Below are positions 53,895 to 61,745 of a DNA stretch of 64,000 nt, piece after piece (the stretch's first letter is position 1; each line of letters begins with the position of its first letter). The stretch covers positions 2,590,784 through 2,654,783 of the forward strand of contig JAKVOU010000001.1 in assembly GCA_022482625.1 (NCBI GenBank), read 5' to 3'. Below the pieces are notes generated by a model, which was not told the DNA's origin, searched no databases, and saw only the letters and a program-made list of their open reading frames with translations. Both the position numbers and the translations under genes were made by a program. This DNA is from Spirochaetia bacterium (GTDB taxonomy: Bacteria > Spirochaetota > Spirochaetia > Sphaerochaetales > Sphaerochaetaceae).

Positions 53895-54536
53895 TTAAAG
53901 GAAGATGGCTGCTGCTTTTTTCGCTACGGAAGGATACCTGGCATAAGCCAGTATCAATTTGTCTGGAGCATCGGCGGTTTTTCCATGGTGATTGGTAGCA
54001 AAGACATCGATCAAATCTCTGTCAAGATACGTGCGTGCTTTTTGCAATGTGATGTTTGCTGCGTCACATTGGAAAAGAATGCCACGGGCTTGTAGTTCTT
54101 TGAAGATTTTCGAATCCCAAGTTATCCATGAATAACGTTCAATGTGGGCTATGATGATTTCGTATCCCATTCCCAGTGCCTTGTCAAATTTTTGGAGAAA
54201 ATCATTGCTTGGTGGTGCCATGGCTGGAAGTTCGATGAGATAGTAACGACCATCAATTGGAATTCCTTCGATATCAAGTTCACTGTCCCTGAGGAATATT
54301 TCGGAGCCCAAATAGCAATGGATTCCAAAAGTTTCTGCAAGTTGCCTGCAAGACGTATAGGTATCATAGATACTAGGTATCTGCGTATGGACATACGGAT
54401 TGAACAGGTGGGGAGTGAATACTACCGAGGAAACGTTGCATGCTGCGTATTCAGAAAGAATCTGTAATAGGCGTTTCTTATTCTGCAGTCCGTCATCAAT
54501 GCCGGGTAGCAGGTGTGTGTGTATATCTGTGTACAT
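53895..54536 (-). CDS. PHP-domain phosphatase, CpsB/YwqE-like, paralogue B
   Basis: The 213-residue protein starts MYTDIHTHLLPGIDDG, with SSVVFTPHLFNPYVH near residue 40, GSEIFLRDSE, IIAHIERYSWITWDS near 127 and FATNHHGKT near 185. His6, His8, Asp15, the TPH His, the Glu and the ERY-block His of the metal centre are kept. The last metal motif reads NHH instead of the family's DxH. The start follows the other paralogues; an ATG 18 nt upstream is the alternative. TATAAT ends 6 nt before the ATG, implying a leaderless mRNA. Confidence 0.8.
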   Translation of the reverse strand: MYTDIHTHLLPGIDDGLQNKKRLLQILSEYAACNVSSVVFTPHLFNPYVHTQIPSIYDTYTSCRQLAETFGIHCYLGSEIFLRDSELDIEGIPIDGRYYLIELPAMAPPSNDFLQKFDKALGMGYEIIIAHIERYSWITWDSKIFKELQARGILFQCDAANITLQKARTYLDRDLIDVFATNHHGKTADAPDKLILAYARYPSVAKKAAAIFL

Positions 54537-54542
54537 GATTTG

Positions 54543-54548
54543 ATTATA
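54543..54548 (-). promoter_or_regulatory. -10 box of leaderless paralogue B
   Basis: TATAAT on the minus strand ends 6 nt before the ATG, so transcription should begin at or next to the start codon. A GTATCAT element lies about 18 nt upstream of the -10, as in paralogue D. Confidence 0.55.
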
Positions 54549-55154
54549 TGGCATTAATATTTATTAATGATACTAAAATTTTGTATTACCACAAACATTT
54601 TCTATATTTTAATCAAAATTATTATAGCTTTTAATTTTTTATGATTATAAATATCTTAGGTGCCTTATTCCTTATGTGATATAGATAAGGAATCTGTATT
54701 GCTAATCTATATATTGATTGAATATATATTATATGAGTTACAGTCATATTTAATATGATGAACAGTGTCATGATATTTGAAAATATCATTAGGGGGAAAT
54801 ATGACTTATGGTCTTGTATAATAAAATTGATTTGCGAAAATAATAAAACAACATTTCAGAATGGCAAAATGAAATCCTTTTGAGAAAATTCTGCTATAAC
54901 TTGCATGGAAAAATGTTTTAGGGGAAAATTCTTCCTGATCTTTTGAATTACTGAAGGATATTGGCTATAGGCCAATACTAACTTTTTCAAAACATCAATA
55001 GTTTGCCCGTGATCTTAGATTCTTACAACTCATAAAGAGGACGAAGGGTCGAATTCAAGCTTGAAGTAGATGTCCTTCTGTTCCTCCATGACCTCTTAAC
55101 CAACGGATACTCATGTGGAAATCGACACTTTCATCGAGGTGAAAAAGGAGCATC
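54549..55154. other. 600-bp AT-rich spacer
   Basis: It carries TTTGTGGTAATAC (minus strand, near 54582-54596), a motif shared with the upstream region of paralogue D. The rest shows no gene or clear repeat. Its right part, from about 55020, may already belong to the dead IS debris. Confidence 0.4.
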
Positions 55155-55375
55155 TTGATGCGGGATCCCCTGAGGTTCTACTCTTTGCAAACCAAAATCC
55201 AAGCAAGGAGGAACGAGGAGTTGCTCAAGATGCCCATAATTGAGAGTATACGGAAATTGAAAATGGATGGCTATACGCCGACGGAGATTGCACGGAGCCT
55301 GGACATCAACAGAGGGACCGTCTACAAGTACCAGGACAGGACGGACTACGATATCGGCATCGATGAGGTGAAGAT
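55155..55375 (+). pseudogene. N-terminal fragment of IS21-type transposase (IstA-like)
   Basis: The frame contains MPIIESIRKLKMDGYTPTEI and ARSLDINRGTVYKYQDRTD, an IstA-type helix-turn-helix. Soon after, near 55375, it runs into sequence that belongs to a different transposase on the other strand. Only about 50 residues are meaningful, so this is a dead remnant. Confidence 0.5.
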
Positions 55376-55620
55376 GATTTTCAGGCCTGAAGTAATGTCC
55401 AGTTCCTTGTCGATACAGTCAAACAGGTACGTGGTACCGTAGAAAGATATTTTGGGAAATACCTCAGCAGTCGGTTCAACAACTGACTTGTTTCTGTACC
55501 TGCCATCGGTCGGGAGGATTTCACTGGTAACATCGTTGACAAGTTTGATACCTCCCCCTCTCCCCGTCTGTTCTTGGACTGTTTGAATTCCTTGACCCAG
55601 TACGACTTGGATTAATACGC
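55370..55620 (-). pseudogene. N-terminal fragment of a second DDE transposase (IS1634/IS4-like)
   Basis: The minus strand reads SYWVKEFKQSKNRRGE, then after one frame change GIKLVNDVTSEILPTDGRYR and FYGTTYLFDCIDKELDI. The order (SYWdKE.KQ.r.kR, then G.i...TGE..PT, then YGt.YLlD.I...L.I) is the usual N-terminus of IS1634/IS1182-like transposases. It abuts the IstA fragment, so two broken elements are fused here. Confidence 0.5.
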
Positions 55621-56226
55621 ATAGGTTATTCCTGACCTTTTATTCTTCTGATGGGCAATTTCCATATCTGCTTTCTGCATTATGTATTGTAGCACATAAC
55701 GATGTCCAAGATAATAGGAATTGACAAGTAATATGCATCAAGAAAAGGAAATATGTCGAATTCGATACCTGATTATCGTTAGGTGTTTTGGGAGAGTAGG
55801 TTGAAAAGAGAATAAAGACCTTTAGCTGGCCGGATGATGGCTTCTATAGATGTCTATGATGCCTCGATAAGTACCCGTCCGTCCAAGCGCATATTCTCTC
55901 ATAAGGAAGCAAATAATCTGATTATTGAAGGAACCAGGGCCCATTTTATCTTCGTGTTACTGAATGAATTTCTATAAATATAGAATAAGATAAAAGAAAT
56001 TGCAGAGAAGCATCGACCATCGGGTGAACAGATCATGTATTACTGATGAAACTTGAGGGCCTTCTTGTTGTTTCCGTTTTTCTGTCCATGGCTATGATTA
56101 TAAATTGAAGAGTTCACGGAGGAAGGAATTAAAATTCAGACTTCCTGAAAACATTATGGAATAAGTCATAGACTGGTGCCATGCAGCAGACAGGAAGTCA
56201 TAATTTACCTCCAAATATAATAAAGA
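55621..56226. other. 600-bp spacer with uncertain mobile-element debris
   Basis: A 47-codon plus-strand frame from about 55836 (MMASIDVYDASISTRPSKR...) is open without a recognised match. The rest is AT-rich. Nothing else can be supported. Confidence 0.35.
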
Positions 56227-56868
56227 TTAAAAAAATAGATTGGCTGCCTTCTGTGCTACAGAAGGATACTGTGCATAAGCTGATATCAGTTTGTCAGGGT
56301 TGTCAGTGGGTTTCCCATGATGGTTGGTGGCAAAGATATCAATCAGGTCTCTTTCAAGATACGTACGGGCTTTTGGCAATGTGATATTTGCTGCATCACA
56401 CTGAAAAAGAACTCCACGTGCCTGTAAATCTTTGAAGAGTTTTGAGTCCCAGGTCAACCAAGGATAGCGTTCAACATGGGATATGATAATTCCATAACCC
56501 ATGTTCAGTACCTTGTTAATTTTTGGGAAAAAATTACTACCTGGTGGTGCTACAACCGGAAATTCGATGAGGTAATAGCGACCGTAAATGGGGATTCCTT
56601 CGATATCAGCTTCAGTGTCCCTGATGAATATTTCGGAGCCCAAATAGCACTGGATTCCAAAAGATTCTGCAAGTTCTTTACAAGACATATACATACTATA
56701 GATGTTGGTCAAATTAGTATGGATGTCTGGATTGAACAAGTGGGGAGTGAATACTACCGAGGAAACGTTGCATGCTGCATATTCAGAAAAAATCTGAAAT
56801 AAGCGTTCTTTGTTCTGCAACCCGTTATCAATTTCGGGCAACAGATGGGTGTGTATATCTATGTACAT
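56227..56868 (-). CDS. PHP-domain phosphatase, CpsB/YwqE-like, paralogue C
   Basis: The 213-residue protein starts MYIDIHTHLLPEIDNG. TPHLFNPDIH lies near residue 41, then GSEIFIRDTE, IISHVERYPWLTWDS near 127 and FATNHHGKP near 185. It is closest to paralogue B. Both variable metal positions differ from the family: residue 15 is Asn and the last DxH motif is NHH. It may therefore have altered or no phosphatase activity. TATAAT ends 6 nt before the ATG and no Shine-Dalgarno is present. An in-frame TTG start lies 18 nt upstream. Confidence 0.8.
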   Translation of the reverse strand: MYIDIHTHLLPEIDNGLQNKERLFQIFSEYAACNVSSVVFTPHLFNPDIHTNLTNIYSMYMSCKELAESFGIQCYLGSEIFIRDTEADIEGIPIYGRYYLIEFPVVAPPGSNFFPKINKVLNMGYGIIISHVERYPWLTWDSKLFKDLQARGVLFQCDAANITLPKARTYLERDLIDIFATNHHGKPTDNPDKLISAYAQYPSVAQKAANLFF

Positions 56869-56874
56869 AATCTT

Positions 56875-56880
56875 ATTATA
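56875..56880 (-). promoter_or_regulatory. -10 box of leaderless paralogue C
   Basis: TATAAT (minus strand) ends 6 nt before the ATG at 56868. No ribosome-binding site lies between. Confidence 0.55.
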
Positions 56881-57828
56881 TAACAATATTGATTTGTAGA
56901 AAGATTTTTATTTGGAAAAAAACCATATATTTTTTGTGCATGCATCAACATTATTATATATAAATATGTTTTCTTATAAATAATCTTAGCTTTCTTATTT
57001 CTCTTTATTTTACAGATAATATCACTATAATTTAATGAGTTATACAAAATAAAATAGATATAATAAAAGTTACAATTATATAATATTTAATATTGAATGT
57101 TGTTTTTTAATAACTTATTTAAAGAGTATAGATAATTTATTTTGCACTTTTACATTGATGGTAATAATGTGAATTTACAATGAAATCGGGGAATACCAAT
57201 AACATAAATACTATTTTCGAAGTTTTTATGTTTCTTGTAGTAAATCTGTACAGATAGGTTTAAAAAATATATGAAGCTATGTTTAACGTATGATAAGTGT
57301 TGGTATGATATTAGTACTATTGGCAGAGATATCAACTTCCTTTTTGTCGTTTGTCCATGAATAAGACATCCTGCATATAGATTATTATTGTACAGTATTT
57401 AAAATCAATCACTATAAGAAATTAATATTGTAAAAAGAAAATATAAGTCCAGTGTTGATTGTTATAATCGGGAACTGTAAATAATATTAGGGCAATGCTC
57501 AGAAATAATATAGAGAATATCAGGGTTATCGAAAACTGTATGTATCGATGAATAAGGTATAGCTTGCTTATCATAGCCTGTTTCTAGTACTGTGTTGGGT
57601 GATAGATAAATCCTGTATTCATAATCACTGCTATTAGAATATAAGTTGACAGTTGGAATCAATTGACCCGACTTTATCACAGAAACTCTTTGGTATCATG
57701 TTGGGTGTAATATCGGAAGGATTAATGTAGACAGGTCACCTATACAGTGTGTATTATGGCACAAAAATCTACGCTAGTTTGTATAAGGAAGGGTGCTAGC
57801 TTTTGTTATGATGTGTATGTGCAAATTT
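56881..57828. other. 950-bp very AT-rich spacer
   Basis: A minus-strand frame at 57462-57680 (72 codons, containing SNSSDYEYRIYLSPNTVLET) has protein-like composition but no good start or ribosome site. It may be the tail of a lost gene. No other signal recognised. Confidence 0.4.
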
Positions 57829-58470
57829 TCAGATAAAAAGCTTTTCTGCTTTTTCTGCTACAGATGGGTAACGGTTATATGCTAGTACCAATTTGTCTGG
57901 TGCATCGATGGTTTTTCCATGGTTGTTGGTAGCAAAGATATCAATTAAATCTCTTTCCAGATAGGCCTTGGCCTTTTGTAAAGTAATATTATCTGCATCA
58001 CATTGGAAAATCACACTGCGATTCTGCAATTCCTGGAAGATTCTTGAATCCCAACTTAGCCAAGCATAACGTTCAATGTGAGCTATTATGATGTCATAGC
58101 CCATTTGTTGAGCCCTTTCAATCTTTTTCAGGAAACTATTACTTGGCGGTGTCATAGCTGGAAATTCAATGAGATAGAAGCGGCCATCAATCGGGATTCC
58201 TTCAATGACAAATTCTGTATCCTTGATAAATATTTCAGATCCCAAATAACAGCGGATCCCAAAAGTTTCGGCAAGTTCCCTGCAAAACGCATATGTACTG
58301 AAGATGTTAGGTATGTCCGTATAAATATATGGGTTGAAAAGGTGAGGAGTGAACACTATAGAAGAAATGCCACATGTTGCATATTCAGAAAAAATCTGAA
58401 ACAAAGATTTTTTGTTCCGCAATCCATCATCGATGTTGGGGAGCAGGTGTGTGTGTATATCAGCATACAT
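57829..58470 (-). CDS. PHP-domain phosphatase, CpsB/YwqE-like, paralogue D
   Basis: The 213-residue protein starts MYADIHTHLLPNIDDG, with SSIVFTPHLFNPYIY near residue 39, GSEIFIKDTE, IIAHIERYAWLSWDS near 127 and FATNNHGKT near 185. Asp15 is kept, but the last motif reads NNH in place of DxH. TATAAT ends 7 nt before the ATG, with no Shine-Dalgarno. Upstream sequence (TTTGTGGTATAAC, GTATCATAATAAATA) is shared with paralogue B, so the duplication unit included the promoter. Confidence 0.8.
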   Translation of the reverse strand: MYADIHTHLLPNIDDGLRNKKSLFQIFSEYATCGISSIVFTPHLFNPYIYTDIPNIFSTYAFCRELAETFGIRCYLGSEIFIKDTEFVIEGIPIDGRFYLIEFPAMTPPSNSFLKKIERAQQMGYDIIIAHIERYAWLSWDSRIFQELQNRSVIFQCDADNITLQKAKAYLERDLIDIFATNNHGKTIDAPDKLVLAYNRYPSVAEKAEKLFI

Positions 58471-58477
58471 ATTTTGG

Positions 58478-58483
58478 ATTATA
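58478..58483 (-). promoter_or_regulatory. -10 box of leaderless paralogue D
   Basis: TATAAT (minus strand) ends 7 nt before the ATG at 58470. TATCAT lies 17 nt upstream of it, in the -35 position. Confidence 0.55.
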
Positions 58484-58976
58484 TAATGGTACTATTTATT
58501 ATGATACATTTTTTTTGTTATACCACAAATACTTTTTATGTTAGCATCAATATTGTTGCATTCTGTGCTTTTTTTTTGACAATTTTACTCATTTTATTAT
58601 TTATTATACTGATAAAAATAATTATTATATAAATTAATTATATAGCTAGTTATTAGTTTGTTCTTATTTTGTTTGGTCCAGCTGATTATTGTTGCCATAT
58701 AATTGGCCAATTTATTAGAATCTATACTCATTAATTTGTTTTTATATATGTAATACTTAATTATTTGTATTTCATTGAATCTGGAGACTGACTGGATATT
58801 GATGAGATTGATTACTTGCTTGATATTTGTCAGTTTGCCTAGAATCTGTGTTCTTTGCCTTGAATGACAGGATATATCTATTTTTTCATGGATGATATTG
58901 AGCTACAGGTACTAATTATATTGCTTGGTTAAGTTGTGCTACGAGGTATGTATGGATATGCTTTCAGAAATGAGAG
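58484..58976. other. 490-bp AT-rich spacer between divergent genes
   Basis: It contains the upstream element of paralogue D (minus-strand TTTGTGGTATAAC near 58518-58530). It also contains the promoter region of the plus-strand barrel gene, including an ATG at 58970 that is out of frame with it. Nothing else recognised. Confidence 0.4.
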
Positions 58977-59528
58977 TTGTTAGGTTTGGTGGCCTTTTCA
59001 CTGGTAGCCGAAAACATACAAGTCGGTGGTATGCTGACTTACCGTGGTACCCAGTCTCTTTTTTCGATTGATGTACGTAAGGATTTTGGTAAGTTTTCAG
59101 TTGGTCTAACACCAGGTTTCGCTGCTTTTATTATTTCAAAACCAGAGATTTCTATGGATTCTGCGGAACAGACAGTAGACCTGACAGGAAATCTGAATTG
59201 TCTTTCTTTTGAAGCTGGCGTGTATTATAATTGGCTTGAGCAGACTAATATGAAGGCTTATAGTGGTGTCAGCTATCTTTTTGGTTCCGATATATATGAT
59301 GGCACTGATGCTGATGTTTCATTTCCTTTGCTGAATATCAAGATTATAGTGCTTGGTGCTGATTTAATGCTTCCTGAGTATGATAACTTGATTTTGTCAG
59401 GAAGTATCGGCGGTGAAATACATTGGCTGGCTTCTTCTTCTGTTGAAGTTGATGATTACCATAAGGCGAAGCTGAATTCTTCTTTGTTCAATACATTTGG
59501 AGAAATCGCCGCAAGGATTGCCTTTTAA
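58977..59528 (+). CDS. small outer-membrane beta-barrel-like protein, start region disturbed
   Basis: About 183 residues are open. The first part (LLGLVAFSLVAENIQVGG) looks like the end of a signal peptide. The rest alternates hydrophobic and polar residues with aromatic belts (LTYRGTQSLFSIDVRKDFGKFSVGL, AGVYYNWLEQTNMKAYSGVSYLFG) and ends IAARIAF, with a terminal Phe as in outer-membrane barrels. A natural ATG at 58970 (ATGAGAG) is one base out of frame. Either the gene starts at TTG 58977 or a single-base indel has damaged the signal peptide. Function unknown. Confidence 0.55.
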   Translation: MLGLVAFSLVAENIQVGGMLTYRGTQSLFSIDVRKDFGKFSVGLTPGFAAFIISKPEISMDSAEQTVDLTGNLNCLSFEAGVYYNWLEQTNMKAYSGVSYLFGSDIYDGTDADVSFPLLNIKIIVLGADLMLPEYDNLILSGSIGGEIHWLASSSVEVDDYHKAKLNSSLFNTFGEIAARIAF

Positions 59529-59595
59529 AGAAAATAAACCACCTTAGGGCTGTGTAATCCAAAATATCTTGAGATAAAATCAATAATGTGTAGTC

Positions 59596-59628
59596 GGAAT
59601 CCTTGGTATAATTTGTGTCAAGGATTCC
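59596..59628 (+). terminator. perfect hairpin downstream of barrel gene and 5 nt before intron copy 2
   Basis: GGAATCCTTG (59596-59605) pairs perfectly with CAAGGATTCC (59619-59628). ATTTG and the intron 5' end follow. It probably was the terminator of the upstream gene and the target of intron insertion. Confidence 0.65.
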
Positions 59629-59633
59629 ATTTG

Positions 59634-59993
59634 GTTTGCCCGGCATGGGTGTTGTACAGACAGTGAAAGTCCGTTGCAGGTTGCGATGCAGGAGGAAGGA
59701 AACAAACCTGAACTGCTAGCCGGAGGCAAGGGCGTACCAGCGACGGTGGGTCTGAAGGCAGCCCGAGGCAAAGTCCCGAGCCAACGGACAGAAATTTCAT
59801 ACAAGGCAAGCCTGCCGGATAAATCTGCCAAACAAGACGAAGTCCGATCGCGAGGCAGGAGTGCAGATGAAGTGGCTGCATGGGAAGAAAGGCAACAAAC
59901 ATTCTTAACCGGGGAGGTCTTCGGGGCGACCTAGGCTGCAATGATGCCGTTTGATGTAGACAAACGGACCCGAAGAAGTCAGCAGAGGCCATA
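59634..59993 (+). mobile_element. 5' fragment of the same group II intron (copy 2)
   Basis: It is nearly identical to 52105-52377 but retains the about 82-bp segment missing from copy 1 (59771-59852). It ends abruptly after GCAGAGGCCATA, just before the viaA 3' end. Domains II-VI are absent, so it is dead. It has the same orientation as copy 1, 7.5 kb away, with the PHP array between them. Confidence 0.85.
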
Positions 59994-60023
59994 TTTGTTT
60001 ACGTAAGCTACTTGTATGGGCAA

Positions 60024-61745
60024 TTATAGTTTTACATGAGCCCAGGCATCGGAGACTTTTTCGATGGTAGCCTGTGCTTGTTCCCTTTTGCCTTGCTGTG
60101 CAACGACTTTCTGCAATGTAGGATCATAATACCAATGGGCATCGAAGCTGGAGAGTACTTCAGGATTCCATTTTTCTCCTATGCACAGGGAATAGAACCG
60201 AGTGCCTTTTTCTTTTTGTGCTGCCATTTTTGCTTTGAGTCTGGAAACAAGATCATCCATCAGGAAATCGGAGATGACAAGCACATCTGCTGAAGACCAT
60301 TTTTCTTCTTCAAGCTTATCCATGACCTCTTCGAGGGCGGGGTTGAGATCTGTGCCTCCTTCAAAGGTCTGTCTGAGGAAGGCAGCTAGCCGTATCGGAT
60401 CATAATGGTCGAGTTCCAATTGTGTGATATCGACGGAATAGAAGATCAGATAACAGCTTCGCTGTGCCTGCAATGCCAGTTTTGCCAACGCTAAGGTAAT
60501 CATTTTGGAAATGGTTTCAGCTGTGCCTACCATGGAGCCGCTGGTATCTACCAGCAGCATGATAGGTCCCCGTTTCTTGGCTTTTGCAACAGTGACTTCT
60601 TCTGTAATGGTATGCTTCCGTTCAATGAAGAGTGTGTTCTGGTAGCGGAAGGAGAGCAGTTGCTTTTCAAGCAATCTCTTGTCAAACAGTTTCTTTGTGG
60701 CAGGGCTGCATCGATAGAGCAGTTCTGTAGGAATCAATGAAGACAGGTCGTTTGATTGTCCTATGCCGCTGATCTGGCCTTTGCTGGTTGGTTTTTCATA
60801 AGGAATAAGGTCCGTAACCGTTCTGTGCTGGATTTCTTTGACCAAGCTGATATCTTCCTTGCTTGTCCTGCCTAGCAGGTCAAGCAACTGTCTGATGGAA
60901 GCATCATGCTCAAGAAGCTTTTGATAGTATGCAATGACCTTGAAATCCGATGTCTTTTTTGCTGCCCTGCGATGATCCCATAACCCCTTGAAAAGTTGCT
61001 TTCTACCTTGTTCCTTTCTTGTCTTTTTCATTTCCTTGAGTGTATTGGTAAGGAAATGATCTTGACTTGTTGCAAGCTGTCTTTCAAGGTAGGTTTGCTT
61101 TCTTCTTTGGAAATTTTCCCTTAGATCTTCCTTGAGCCGTCTTGTGAGTACTTCCTTGTCAATTTGTCCGGCCGCAACCATACGCCGGTAAAAATCAAAG
61201 TCAACAGTACTTTTGGAAACAAGGGATGACGTCGTTGATGGCAGGGTTTGGTAGTAGGTTTGTTTCTCAGGGAGGAAGGACAGCACGGCTGTGCTGTCCT
61301 GGAGCTCAAGAGAAGCGATAAAGAGTTCTTCTTGTTTGAACAGGTCAGTTTTAGTTGCTGCTTGCAGCCATTTCAATACAGTTTCTACCAGTTTGTCTGC
61401 CGTAGTGACTGCAGGCTTCAATTTGCCTGCAAGGTAATGGCAGCTCTGGCTGAGGCTGTCAGAAGGGAAGGGCATGGGCTGTGATGTATCGGTAAACAGA
61501 TCTTCCAGTGCCGTGATAAGCTGGAAACGGCTGCAGAGGTCTGGCTGGGCTCCTTGGAGTTCAAATTTTCTTGCCAGTACATTGTCTGAGATGTGCTGCT
61601 TCAGCTGCTCGGCAATATAGTCCTTGATTTGGCTGGTTGCTGCAGCCAGGGGAGGATCAAGATCTAACTGTTCGCATAGTTGTGCTGGTGGAGTATCTGG
61701 AAGCTTTAAATATGCTTCAAGCAGTTTTCTTCGTTCAGCTTGCAT
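60024..61745 (-). CDS. viaA: VWA-domain protein ViaA
   Basis: The 573-residue protein has a helical N-terminal region and a C-terminal von Willebrand A domain with the MIDAS motif LLVDTSGSM near residue 396. The Thr is in FEGGTDLNPAL and the Asp in VLVISDFLMDD. It matches ViaA in plan but is longer than E. coli ViaA (about 483). ViaA works with the MoxR ATPase RavA, in E. coli affecting respiratory complexes, Fe-S assembly and aminoglycoside sensitisation. The ATG at 61745 overlaps the ravA stop by 11 nt. The longer frame is inside ravA. Confidence 0.85.
   Translation of the reverse strand: MQAERRKLLEAYLKLPDTPPAQLCEQLDLDPPLAAATSQIKDYIAEQLKQHISDNVLARKFELQGAQPDLCSRFQLITALEDLFTDTSQPMPFPSDSLSQSCHYLAGKLKPAVTTADKLVETVLKWLQAATKTDLFKQEELFIASLELQDSTAVLSFLPEKQTYYQTLPSTTSSLVSKSTVDFDFYRRMVAAGQIDKEVLTRRLKEDLRENFQRRKQTYLERQLATSQDHFLTNTLKEMKKTRKEQGRKQLFKGLWDHRRAAKKTSDFKVIAYYQKLLEHDASIRQLLDLLGRTSKEDISLVKEIQHRTVTDLIPYEKPTSKGQISGIGQSNDLSSLIPTELLYRCSPATKKLFDKRLLEKQLLSFRYQNTLFIERKHTITEEVTVAKAKKRGPIMLLVDTSGSMVGTAETISKMITLALAKLALQAQRSCYLIFYSVDITQLELDHYDPIRLAAFLRQTFEGGTDLNPALEEVMDKLEEEKWSSADVLVISDFLMDDLVSRLKAKMAAQKEKGTRFYSLCIGEKWNPEVLSSFDAHWYYDPTLQKVVAQQGKREQAQATIEKVSDAWAHVKL

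Noticed and set aside
57462-57680. 72-codon minus-strand frame between PHP paralogues C and D
   Set aside because: Protein-like but without an ATG or SD, and preceded by an in-frame stop close upstream; noted only as a possible gene tail.
53895-58470. Reading the PHP genes as histidinol phosphatases or DNA polymerase PHP domains
   Set aside because: The length of about 213 residues and the blocks HTHLLP.IDDG, GSEI and HIERY match CpsB/YwqE better, and no his or dnaE genes are near.
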